NCBI GenBank assembly: GCA_030159075.1
Contig: BROG01000462.1
Location: forward strand, 248,001-312,000
DNA: 64,000 nt
Direction: 5' to 3'
From: Atrina japonica
Lineage: Eukaryota; Mollusca; Bivalvia; Pterioida; Pinnidae
In this document: in pieces, positions 22,346-34,200 of the stretch
Numbering within the stretch: position 1 is the stretch's first letter
Layout of the letters: each line of letters begins with the position of its first letter
The notes under the pieces: generated by a model
Seen by the model: the letters and a program-made list of their open reading frames with translations, nothing else
Databases searched by the model: none
Told to the model about the DNA's origin: nothing
Made by a program: the position numbers and the translations under genes

Positions 22346-24400
22346 CTCTCACTCTCAGTACTGTACATTTTTACTCTGATTTTGATTAACTAAATCTTAC
22401 TTTTGTAAATGAATACCACACTGGACCTGACCTTATTTTCACAAAATATACAGGGATACAAGATGTTTTATTATGTCTGTGTATAGCTCTTATTTGTTAC
22501 ATCAAGTACAAACAGTAAAAAAAAAATCAAAATATTTTTTTATCAAACACAGCTACTGACCCTTTAAGGGTGTAAATTTCAATGTAATCCCTAATCCTGT
22601 TCTTTATATTATGTCCCAAAATATGTTGCTTGTTTGATTTTATTTTTACAACATTTCTTTTTACATAACTGACAAGAGATTTCTGTAAAATGTATATGAA
22701 TACCGATAATATCCAACATTTTAATTTCTAAGTTGAACAATGAGGACAGTTATCTAAATGACAGTTTTAAACATGTGTACACAGTGAGAAGTCAAAATGG
22801 GTGCAAATTTTTATTTTTCTCTCATTATACATTATAATATCTTTTGAATAAATAATTCATAAAGTAATTTTTAAATAAACTTTAACAAAACTTATTTTAC
22901 CACAAAACTCCTAATTTTAACTATATATTTTAAGTTATCTTTTTATAACAATGTCATTTTTTCTGTTATAAAGTTACAGCAATTTTAACAGAAAATTATT
23001 TCACAAGTCTCATTTTAATTAAAACTTAGTATTCTGCCAAACTCATCAACACTATTACAAGGATGTGTGTAGATCTATTTGTCTATAAAATGAAATGATG
23101 GAATTTAATTTAACAAAACAAACACCAAATTTTCAATAAATAGATTCTAATATATAGGCTACATCAGTACATGTACATGTATACATCCCTTGTTATAATA
23201 TAATAAAAATATGAAAATATGGGTTATTTTACTGGGTTTTTTTTGTAGTTTTCATGATACTAGGCGTATTTCACTATCATATTCCTGACTTTTATTTATA
23301 TTAGACCTCTTCAGGCTAGTGCCTATTGACAACAAGGTCATAAATTATGAGAAATCATAATCGGTCATTTGGTGTGATAGAAACAATAAAACGTAAACAC
23401 CAAGTCGATGATTGTTAGTTTAGACATTTTTACAGAGTATAGAATTTCTGTTAAACGTTTTAAATAAAATAAGTTGAAAATATTAGCCTAGATCTATCAT
23501 AATAAAATCTCATCAACATTGGTTCCTCTAAAAACCACGAAGAATTGCTAATATGTGATAAAATTAAATGACTGATTAAAACAATAACACATCTAAGCTT
23601 GTGTAAATCAACAATAAATTTGTTCTGCAAAGATGGATTAATTTTCTAACAGTACAGCTTCAATATAATACTTCAGTTGTTTAGTTCAACAGGGAAACTG
23701 AAGTGATCAGTGTTTCTACCCGCAGCAGGTAAATAGATCATGACAAATAAGAACTATGTGAGAGAACGGTACTTACCGATGCCGAGTGTTAAGGTCAAAG
23801 CAACTATAAAGGGCCATTTTAAAAAGTTCACTTTTTGGATGTTTCTTATACATTTTCTTCTGCATTTTGAGGTGTCACACATTGTCTATACGATGACATT
23901 TATGTAGTGAACAGTAACAAACGACCCTTTTTGTCAAGCGAGCCATTTCACCTTCTACCACGTGTATTGATCACATGACCACCTAGTAACGTGATTTTAT
24001 TTCTGGTTGTAATGGCGGACCGATGAAACAAAAATCACGAACCCGCAATTTTGTTTATTTATTTTTTATTCTATTTTTAAATTGTTTTCTTAAATGATGA
24101 TGATGATAATAATAATAATAGATGATGATGATGGACGATAGCCCGGGGCTCTACCGAATAATAGATAAATAAATAGGAAATAGTAATAAATGAATAGAAA
24201 ATACGTTTTATTTTGATTTTAGGTCTAATTCTTTTTCTAAAATAGTCAGAAGATAATTCAAAAGTCTGAGTTAGGGGAGTGGCTTCTAAACCACATGTAG
24301 GATGGTATAAAAGTCTACAGAGAATATAAATAGGATATCAACCACCTGGTGTAGATAATAGGCCTACAATGTACTTAGTTTATTTTGGGGGGTACCCGTC
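22346..24400. other. Very AT-rich, no supported gene
   Basis: Only short low-complexity tracts (GATGAT/AATAAT, 24093-24135) are apparent. A tiny ATG frame on the - strand ending at a GTAAGT near 23775 is too short to support an exon. Confidence 0.4.
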
Positions 24401-24770
24401 ATGTATTTTTTTTCTCCATATGATAAAGACATCCAAGGGTCCGTTTAACTAAGTCTATACTTGGTCTTACGATTACACTTATGACTTGCGACCATTTTAC
24501 AAAGAATACGGACTTGTGACTTACGACCAAATCAGGTCAGGTCTTTATGGCTAGCCAGAGACAATGTGTAGACTGAAGTTACTTTTGTAAGCGTCCTGGT
24601 TTATTTTTGTAAATATAGCAGGTATAAGTATGAAAAAACCTGTCGAGATATTATTTTAAAATGTGCAATTAAACTTACGACTTGACCTAGGGTAGCCGGT
24701 TGATAAAACGTTTTGTCTTAAGATCAAATAATTTTTAATAAAAGATAACTTCTTGATAATACGGGCACTA

Positions 24771-24869
24771 GGCCGAACTTTCAGCCCCGATTTTAAGCGA
24801 TTTTTTTGGTGGTAATTTTACCACCAATAAAAAAAAATCGCTTAAAATCGGGGCAGAAAATTCGGTCTA
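24771..24869. mobile_element. Foldback element, GGCCGAACTTTC family, copy 2, with 11-bp target duplication
   Basis: GGCCGAACTTTCAGCCCCGA, TTTTAAGCGATTTTTTT and GGTGGTAA fold onto TTACCACC, AAAAAAATCGCTTAAAATCG and GGGCAGAAAATTCGGTC, a nearly perfect roughly 45-bp stem with almost no loop. The direct repeat TACGGGC(A/C)CTA flanks it at 24760-24770 and 24870-24880. Confidence 0.8.
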
Positions 24870-25089
24870 TACGGGCCCTAGATGTATAGGTCAGGATATA
24901 GAACTGTAGATAATCATATCAATAGAACCGATACAAATAATGTCAAACCGACAGGTGTATGTAATAACAATCGTAGGGGTTTAGTGTAGGGTCTCTATAG
25001 AACGACTTTCCTATTGCAATCATATTGATTACACATTTCTGTAACAATTTCCCTTTATCGCCTGTGTATGGTGTTCATATCTTTTAAAT

Positions 25090-25440
25090 GTACCGATATG
25101 CCAACACGTGTTCAATATATGATCAAATCATAAATAAACAGAAACCACTCAGCGATAAGTTGTTGTCGCGGTGATATGAGGAATTGGGTAAATTTATAGT
25201 CAAAGTTTCACAAATTTTACAGTCGGGGTAATGACCCTAGCTGTTTGATTTTCAACTGAAAAAGATTTGAACCGTTTATAGCGATTATGATAGGGAGTTT
25301 TTCTTTAAATGCTTTTTATAGTTATATATGTTGTGTAGTCCAGCTGGTTAGTATTGTCCAGGTCGACAGGAGATGCTTACTGCTCATGTGGCACCTGATC
25401 TCACCTACGGACTTTCCAGGAATCCGTTTTGTCAAACCGA
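25090..25440 (+). pseudogene. Reverse-transcriptase retroelement remnant, 3' fragment
   Basis: GATATGCCAACACGTGTTCA, TTTCACAAATTTTAC and GTCGACAGGAGATGCTTACT match, in order, the 3' part of the retroelement at 56640-57400. An internal deletion joins the two parts at about 25260-25345. It has no open frame. Confidence 0.65.
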
Positions 25441-25738
25441 TTCACCGTCATTATTATTTATAACAATTGTCTCCCGAACCTCCTGATGGTTAATACTTTG
25501 AAATCTGTGATTTTCATACTTTATTTGTATCTTACCTTTAAAAATATCAGAGGTTCAATCCATTTATCAGATCCAAGTCTTGGATCGGATCTGATATGGA
25601 CAATAAAAAGAAATCGAAGCATTGTTTATGTCAGCATATCTTCAATGTACGAGAAGAAATGGAATGGAAAATAAGTCAGATCGAAACAAATTCAATGGAA
25701 TAAAATAGAACCTAACGAATTTAAAGTTGATCAATTTA

Positions 25739-25742
<4 letters not shown>

Positions 25743-25774
<32 letters not shown>

Positions 25775-25777
25775 ATA

Positions 25778-25866
<89 letters not shown>
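25743..25866. repeat. (CA)n(TA)n compound microsatellite
   Basis: About 14 CA units are followed, after a short interruption, by about 40 TA units. Confidence 0.95.
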
Positions 25867-25869
<3 letters not shown>

Positions 25870-26841
25870 CATACCAACTGCAATTCCCTTCATTGCAAGT
25901 ATATAGAGCGATATATTGTATATTCTGTAAATGCAGTCGCGTGCCCCGAGTATTAACCGCTTTACTTTTCAGCGTAAGAATACATGAACGAATCAATAAA
26001 GAATAGAATATGACATGCTTATTTGGAAACACGAGACTACATCTGTAGCACATTGTACAGCCTACAGGCCCATATCGCGATATATCTAGGTCATGTTATG
26101 ATCAGAACCACAGACCACAGTTTGGTACAGAAATGAAAGTTCGCTTCGTAGTTACGAGTGAAAAAAGAGAGTAAGGCTTAGTGCAACTTTGTCAAGCATC
26201 TCTTGATAAACAAGTCGATTTGTTTGCCATCACTGGATTTTCCTATCAGAAACAATTCGTCACCCGGTCGTGTGAAATCAGGTCGTGTGATGAAATAGGC
26301 CTACTTACGTAGGTTACGTACCAATCCGTCATCATGGTTCCCATCTGATTGGTAAAAGAATATGTCAAATAAAATGGCTACTTTCGGTTGTCATAAATTA
26401 ATATTAGCTGTCTCACTTCTTGTAAGTCGCACTCAAACTTTCTATAGTATATCTCATTAATAATATATCAGAATTCAAGCCCAAATTCGTTGTAAATACA
26501 TTATACAACATACTCATGGGCGCGGCCATTTGCATTTTCAATTCTCTTCCGACACATTTAACCTTCCGGTTACCAAGCAGACGAATATTCTAAAACAAAT
26601 CTGACACTTATTCAAAATTTTCCATATCACTAGTTTCTTTAAAAATGATATCAAAATAAGAAAATAAACCTTAATTCAATTTAGTATTTCCGGACAGAAA
26701 AGGGGAACTACTTCTCGTCTCACACAGCTGATAAGCTGTTACGTCATATGAAAAAACTCCTACCGCAAAGCCAATTACATAGAATGAATTTCGTATCCAG
26801 CTGACAACAGATTCACATAAAATGTTAATATATATGAATAT

Positions 26842-26983
26842 AAGGATTGTTTTTCATTTTTTGGAATGCATTGAGGATAAATGCAATGGCTTATGGAAAA
26901 TATTCAATGTGCAGCACAGAATTGTTGTCCATAATCCAATTCATTTATACTCGATGCAAACCAAAAAATGAAAAACAATCCTT
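26842..26983. mobile_element. 142-bp near-complete palindrome (foldback MITE)
   Basis: AAGGATTGTTTTTCATTTTT is exactly inverted at the right end. Pairing continues with mismatches through GGATAAATGC, TTATGGA and GTGCAGCAC to a tiny loop. TA-rich sequence borders both ends and a (TA)n tract starts immediately downstream. Reading frames across it are shadows. Confidence 0.85.
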
Positions 26984-26985
26984 AA

Positions 26986-27069
<84 letters not shown>
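26986..27069. repeat. (TA)n microsatellite
   Basis: About 40 TA units with one break. Confidence 0.95.
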
Positions 27070-27070
<1 letters not shown>

Positions 27071-27094
27071 CCAGAAAATATTGAACTTTATGTG

Positions 27095-27209
27095 CATGTG
27101 ACCCTTATATACAGGTTCAATTTAGTTGAAGTATGCAGTCAAGGGACTTGAAGAACTGGCCTTTATAAACAGGTAATCCTTATATAGAGGTGAACGCTAT
27201 AGCAGGTTT

Positions 27210-27210
<1 letters not shown>
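27095..27210 (-). mobile_element. Diverged copy of the CAGTAAAACCT MITE family
   Basis: Read on the - strand, TAAAACCTGCTATAGCG, CACCTCTATATAAGG and CCTGTATATAAGGG resemble the MITE copies in ZMYND12 introns 2 and 4. The inner part differs. Confidence 0.4.
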
Positions 27211-27298
<88 letters not shown>

Positions 27299-27300
27299 CT
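27211..27300. repeat. (CA)n(TA)n microsatellite
   Basis: About 19 CA units followed by about 25 TA units. Confidence 0.95.
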
Positions 27301-27784
27301 GTATATGTTATATTTAAATCACATAAATCACATGCCAACTTCACTGTTCTTAAAATAGATATTTTCATTTCACTTTAAACTATAGATATTCAAAAAAGTT
27401 TATTTTTGTTGTCCAATGATTTTATCTTGTATCAATCAAAATTCTGAAATATCAATTTTCCATCGCTTACCCGTGATACTATTTATGAAAGCTCAATCGC
27501 AATTAAATTCAAAATTGTAATAAAATTGTTGTATTTTATTTTTTAGCATACCAGTTTCGTACCATATTTTTAACACATGGATCTATATATATACTCTTTC
27601 TATCATAAAACGTACAGATTCGTTTATATAGCCATGTGAAAACCCACCTGATTTTATCAAAAACTTTCAAAGCACTGGAAATACACTGTGCTTACATATA
27701 GATTGGAAAGTCATGTTTCTCCTTCTCATTTGATGATTGATCTTAAAAATATTTCACCAACTTTCTTTCATAATTTAGCCAATT

Positions 27785-28230
27785 TGTAGTGTTACATAGA
27801 TATCGTACCTCCGTTACCTTGGATATCGAGAAGGGTCGTTTTACGAATACCATCAGGAGAGATCGCACTTGTATTTTATGTAATAATTCTGATATTGAAG
27901 ATGAATTTCATTTCATCCCTAAGTGTCCAGTATATTTTGGTTTAAGACTAAATTTTATTAAACCCTACTATTATAGACGACCTAGCGTGTTTAAGGTTGT
28001 ACTATTACTGGGTGTTAATAATGTTAAAACAATTTGTAACCTTGGTAAATATTTATATTTAGCGTCTAAAAGACGTCAAATGCAAACATAAATTTAATTT
28101 TATTACCTATGTTTGTAGTATTATGTATGTCACTTGCTCATGTAAAGGATTGAGTATTTGTATAATCTGTATATATGTACATATGTTTTCCGATATGTCG
28201 AAGGCATAAGGATAATAAAGAATCTGATTC
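27785..28230 (+). pseudogene. 3' end of a LINE-type retrotransposon ORF2
   Basis: An open frame from about 27789 to 28091 contains a C-x2-C...H-x4-C zinc-ribbon (CILCN, then EDEFHFIPKCP), followed by a basic tail with NLGKYLYLASKRR. This is the usual C-terminal end of non-LTR retrotransposon polymerase proteins. The stop is followed by a short 3' region ending in AATAAAGAATCTGATTCTG, resembling a LINE 3' terminus. Upstream the frame is broken, and no reverse-transcriptase core is left, so this is a 5'-truncated copy as expected from incomplete target-primed reverse transcription. The clade is not determined. Confidence 0.7.
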
Positions 28231-28254
28231 TGTTACTGATACCAGCATCGTAAT

Positions 28255-29130
28255 TAGGAATCGAAGTACTGAAAATACTGATACGAGTTGATGACAATCT
28301 ATATATAGTAAATCGAAGTACTGAAAATACTGATACGAGTTGATGACAATCGTAAGTTTAAATGTGGTATATAATACACTCGGTATACTGAATACTTTTT
28401 ATTTTGGTAAAATTAGGCTTAAAATAAAAGTAACTAAAATCGGGTCAGACATTTGGTCTAACCTGAGTACTAATGGTTATTTATTATGCAACAAACTACA
28501 TAGATCCGCGATATGATTATAAAATCTTGTGCTTATAAACATCGTGTCATCGATATTAAATTTATATGCGACAGGGCAGTATTTTTCCAACTTCGAAGAC
28601 CGCCGCGAGTTTCTCATCAGTTAAGATCACGTGAATGAGGAATGTCCAACTTCACAGACAGATCTTGCCAATACACAGTACGGGAAACTTTACAAAAACT
28701 TATTTGCATATTAATCGTGCGCAAGAATTGTTAGCAGTCCAGTCTATCATTTGTAATGTCAGTTGTATCACAATAGTATAATGGTAGAAATAATTGAAAA
28801 ATAAAATTCTAAATCAAATTTATAATATCTTAAAATTCATATAGGACGCTGATCTGACCTTTAATAGCATATATTTCAACAAGTCTTATAGACCTATATT
28901 TTTCAGCGCATTGTTACTGTCATTTTGAAAAGCAAAAATATACGAATAAAAGTGAGATTGGGAAATTTATATCTTGAAGTTAAGTTTATGTGGCTGAAAT
29001 TCACATACATGTGTAATTTTGCGTCAATATAATGTCTTATTAACCCCATACTGCAAAATGTGCTTAGACTTGTTCCCAATAAACAACTTAGCATAACATA
29101 ACTGCGTTGATGTTTCATCAACTCGTAGAA
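28255..29130 (+). repeat. Dispersed repeat R3, copy 1
   Basis: Shares long segments with 37915-38815 (inverted) and 41605-41960 (direct): GAGTTGATGACAATCGTAAG, TTAATCGTGCGCAAGAATTG, ACATGTGTAATTTTGCGTCA and CTTAGCATAACATAACTG. Its first 80 bp contain a local duplication of ACTGAAAATACTGATACGAG. It is non-coding and of unknown class. Confidence 0.8.
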
Positions 29131-29572
29131 TTGTATATTTAAACGGCTTAATGTTGAGATAATAGTTTTCATTGCCTTTTGGCAGAATGCCAAAGTGTCG
29201 CATGTCATGGTCCGAGTGCAAAAACTATAAAGAGAGTCATTTGCAAACTTTCAAAATGAGAACTTAATTAGAAGTTAGGTTATGAATTTGTAAATATGTA
29301 TATTTTTATTTCAATACCTTTTATAATTCCCAATTGCAGATAAAACATATCTCTGACAACTTCATTATTTATCTGATATATATGCGTTATTTTCTGTCAG
29401 AAGAAATTTATTGAAAAAATCTATAGGCTTAAACATTTTCGTGCGAAATAAGAGGTAATGCAAATGTATCCCAGTAAATATTTTTAGAAATGTACATGCT
29501 TTATTCGGAACAACAATATATAACATATCTTTAAATAAAATAGCTACTTGTATATTGCAATAATAAAATCAT

Positions 29573-29786
29573 GTCTTGTTTGTATGTTTGTTTGTTGTTG
29601 TTTAACGTCCCACTCGAGAATCTTTCACTCATATGGAGACGTCACCATACGCCGGTGAAGGGCTTCAAATTTTGGCCTATGCTCGGCACTTATGGCCATC
29701 GAGCAGTGAGGATTCTTTAACGTGCCGACACATATTGTTGCACGGGACCTCGGTTTTTACTGTCTCATCCGAAGGACAGAAAAACC
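29573..29786 (-). mobile_element. tRNA-derived SINE, copy 4 (- strand, 5'-truncated)
   Basis: On the - strand it starts at CTGTCCTTCGGATGAGACAG and runs to the tail AAACAACAACAAACAAACAT. The tRNA-like head is missing. It lies about 230 bp upstream of the MFSD4-like start codon. Confidence 0.85.
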
Positions 29787-30010
29787 ACGTCAAGTTCAGT
29801 GTAGATATATTATTATCCATCCGCAGAGCATCCCAAGTTTCCCCAAGCAGAAAAAATAGTGATGATTTAGGCGATGATATGTTGTAATACAACATGAAAT
29901 GGCAAACAGCAACTGTGCTTATGACAAAGAGTTAAGAATAGATAGTTACGACGGAGAATAGATTAGAACGGGGTTACTAAGAAGACAAGATACAGTCGAA
30001 GACTTCAGCT

Positions 30011-30169
30011 ATGTCTGCCCACGAAACTGAAGGAAATATGTCAGACGAAAAAGACGAAAATCCAAATAGAGAGATGACAAATTCACGTGAACATGAGAAT
30101 GATAATAATGAGAAGTTGATCATCAAATGGATGAGAACGGTTCTTTTGATCTGCACGTGGATCAGTCAG
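30011..30169 (+). CDS. MFSD4B: MFSD4-like exon 1
   Basis: Encodes a 38-residue acidic/polar cytoplasmic tail rich in E, D and N, then KWMRTVLLICTWISQ, the start of helix 1. It ends at the donor CAG|GTAGGA in phase 0. The assignment of this exon to the gene rests on phase, distance and the completed helix, so it is slightly less certain than exons 2 and 3. Confidence 0.75.
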
Positions 30170-31176
30170 GTAGGAAGCTTTTGTGAATATGTATGATTAC
30201 AATAATCATGTTGACTAGTGCAGAAACACATATTATAGCAATGATGATGATGATGATGATGATGATAATATTTACAATAATTTATCAGGATTAACTAATT
30301 GAATTATTTGCTTATTACAAAAATAATCTTGGGTATTTCACGCGATATTAATGTTTCTCATTATTCATTTGTTATAACAATAATCTTGGATATATATCAC
30401 GTGGTATTAATGTATCATTATTCATTTATTATAACAATAATCTTGGATATATATATCACGTGGTATCAATGTATCTCATTATTCATTTATTATAACAATA
30501 ATCTTGGATATTTATATCACGTGGTATTAATGTATTTCATTATTCATTTATTATAACAATAATCTTGGATATATATATATATCACGTGGCATTAAGGTAT
30601 CTCATTATTCATTTATTATAACAATAATCTTAGATATATATATCACGTGGTATCAAGGTATCTCATTATTCATTTGTTATAACAATAATCTTGGATATAT
30701 ATATCACGTGGTATTAAGGTATCTCATTATTCATTTAATATAACACAATAATCTTGGATATATATATCACGTGGTATTAAGGTATCTCATTATTCATTTA
30801 TTATAACAATAATCTTGGATATATATATCACATGGTATTAAGGTATCTCACTATTCATTTATTATAACAATAATCTTGGATATATATATCACGTGGTATT
30901 AAGGTATCACATTCATTTATTATAACAATAATCTTGGATATATATATCACGTGGTATTAATGTATTTCATTATTTATTTATTATAACAATAATCTTGGAT
31001 ATATATATCACGTGGTATCAATGTATCTCATTATTCATTTATTATAACAATAATATTGGATATATATATCACGTGGTATTAAGGTATCTCATTATTCATT
31101 TATTATAACAATAATCATGGATATATATATCACGTGGTATTAAGATATCTCATTCATTTATTATAACAATAATCTT

Positions 31177-31222
<46 letters not shown>

Positions 31223-34200
31223 TATATAATATATTATCATTATATCATTTATTTCATTATTCAATAATCTTGGACAATAATATGGATATATATATATATC
31301 ACGTGGTATCAATGTATCTCATTATTCATTTGTTATAACCATAATCTTGGATATATTTATCACGTGGTATCAATGTATTTCATTATTCATTTATTATAAC
31401 AATAATCTTGGATATATATATCACGTGGTATTATAACAATAATCTTGGATATATATATCACGTGGTTTCAATGTAGCTCATTATTCGTTTATTATAACAA
31501 TAATCTTGGATATTTCACGCGGTATTAATGTTTCTCAGAATGTACATCTGTAGGATTTCTCAAGTATCACAGTACATGCAGGTATATTTATGAAAATGTT
31601 TTGGGGATCACTGTAGAAACTTAAACAAGAACGCAGATAGCATTGAGTGTTCCGTGTCCTACTTTGTCAATACTCGTTCTTTTTTCTTATGATACAAGCA
31701 TACTATACATGTATGCTACAAAAGTAATGCGGTGTTATACGTTAATCGCTATGTAACGAGCGACCAAACCAGAAATATACTCTGGTTACATGCAGTTAGA
31801 TTTTGTAATATTAGAAACCTGTTATATTCCACCAAGCAATACATGTTCGTTATATTCATAGTATTTCCATTGAGTTGATTGTTAAATCATTTTGTTTGAA
31901 TAACGCTTTCTACTATAATTGTAAAACCTTGACACCGGCTCCGTAGTTTATCCCTTTCAAAGAATGGTAAAGCGACTGTCGTAATTCGGGAGTGTATAAT
32001 TTAGAATACACATTTCAAATATTATTTTGCATTCAATATTAACTTGAACACCCTTGAATTGTTTTTGTTTTTACACTAGACAATTCTATTTATAGATTTG
32101 GGCGAATGTAAATGTGAACACCGGGTTGATGAGTTAACGAGTTGTTTGGAAATGTACGTTCACATAATGATCAGATCTATATTTCCTTCACCCCTTTCAA
32201 CCCTACATACCATATTAAATTGGTCTCAAATAATAGAAAAGAACATTGGGTTTCATTTGGGTATTCAAGGGTGAAAGAATTGAAATGAATTTTTGTCATC
32301 AAATTTTTCAGGTGTTATTTTAAAGATTTCACAATTTTTATTACTTATATGTATGATCGTTAAATCGAAGAAAGGGGCATAATTTTAGACCAGTCCATTT
32401 GTCTGTTTACCTATTTTCAAAATTTTGAAGCCCACTAAAAACAAGTTAGATTTTATTTAAAACCCCATTGAATTCAGTATGCTGCAAATATCAAACTATT
32501 TATGGCAGACTAAGCTCTATGTTATTTTTTCATACACATCATAAACTATTTCTATACGCACTGAAATAACAACCACAGATCTTTGTACAATCACTGCAAA
32601 CTTGCGACTTTCGGAGGCAGAAGTAGAAAATGCCGTCATGACACCTGATGCCATGTTTTGTGCGGTTGTACTTATCATTTTCATCTACTCTATTATTTTT
32701 AAAGATGCAGCCCCATTAAGACTCAGAGGAGTGATAAAAGCTACATTCTGTCCGAGACATTCAGAGTTCATTTTATCGTTTAAAACCGATGCGGAAAATG
32801 CCAAATTAAAGGGTGTTTGGAAAATACAAATCTCTAGGTTTCTACATCTCTACATTAAAGGTTGTTAAAATTATAGTGTTTTTATATCACAATTAATTTT
32901 GTCTCGCAAACGTTTTTGCTGATCATTGAAATTTCTAATGCTCAAGTCAATATAGTCATGTTCAACTTATCATATAATTAACTAACAAGGCAAATTTATG
33001 CCAAGAAAACATTTTTACCTTACTTCCAGAAAAATCTGTACAAAATAAAACTTTAGAGATTTCCATAACTACGCCCTCAGAACTAATCGTTCGTACAATG
33101 CTTGGTGGAGATTGACCTACAGTGAACAGTTCTAATATTATAAACAATTTCACATTTATAAAAGATACCGAAGTATAAAAATCAAAGATACATTTATATG
33201 AAAGATATAATCGAAAGAAGGTCCACGAGACAATATACAAATCAGCTGACATTTGACACACAGAGACCTCTGAAAATGTTTAAGGTTGAGAGGGTTGTCT
33301 TGAGGGTCACTCTAAAGACAATTATTGTAAAATAATTTCTTATCTTCCCCGCTATATGATAGGCGTATAGATGAATGTAAGATATAAAACATCTCAGATA
33401 CCAAAGAATAAATCTTTACGATGTCCAGCATAAAGATACAAATCTGGTAATAATGGACAAACACGGACCTCTGGAAACCAAGAGGTAAAATTAGGTGCCC
33501 TGAAGAAGTAATCATCCCCTGTCGACCGGTCACACCGGTCAAGTCCACAGTCAAGTCCAAATGAAATAACTGAAGAACGAATCTTCGTCACAATTAGTAC
33601 AGACGCCTCAACAACGCCTATAGTAAGAAATATGAAAACGCGTGTGGCAATCTCAACATTTTACATTGTCATTACTATCATAACGTTTCCACTATTTTGA
33701 TTTACCAGGGGTTTTACCAAAAAGTGGAAATGTTTCCACTTTTTAGTAAAACCCCTGGTAAATCAAAAAGTGGAAACATGATACTATTGAAACAGAGTAT
33801 TCACAAACATGACTATTATACCGACCGACCGTTTAGTTATAAATTCTGTCGCAATTTTGCGGAACGTAGAACCAGACACTTTGTCTCAAACGCGGTTGAA
33901 AAAATCTCGTTGACAATTTTCATACATATGTCAATACGATATATCCCAGCTAAAAATTAAAGATACAACAGAATCAATCACGCACGCTTTATTCTTAGAC
34001 ATTTTACTTAATATAGACACAGACGGGAAATTGGCAACTTAGCTATACGACAAGCTTTCCCATCGTAAATTTTTCCACATTTAAGTAGTAATAACTCCAG
34101 TCACCTGCATATTGAGTTTATATTTCACAAATGATCCGATATGCCAGGGAGTGTTCAACATATGAAGATTTCATAAACAGATGCTGGTAAACTACTCGGA

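Noticed and set aside
23770..23815. Short ATG frame on the - strand ending at GTAAGT
   Set aside because: Only 14 codons, with no partner exon; a donor-like sequence alone is insufficient.
30310..31540. CRISPR-like array (regular repeats with variable parts)
   Set aside because: Units are contiguous and variable throughout with no unique spacers; the setting is a eukaryotic intron.
32602..32868. 88-codon frame with a hydrophobic stretch inside the transporter intron
   Set aside because: No recognised similarity, no supporting splice sites, and it would break the transporter's phase. Chance frame most likely.
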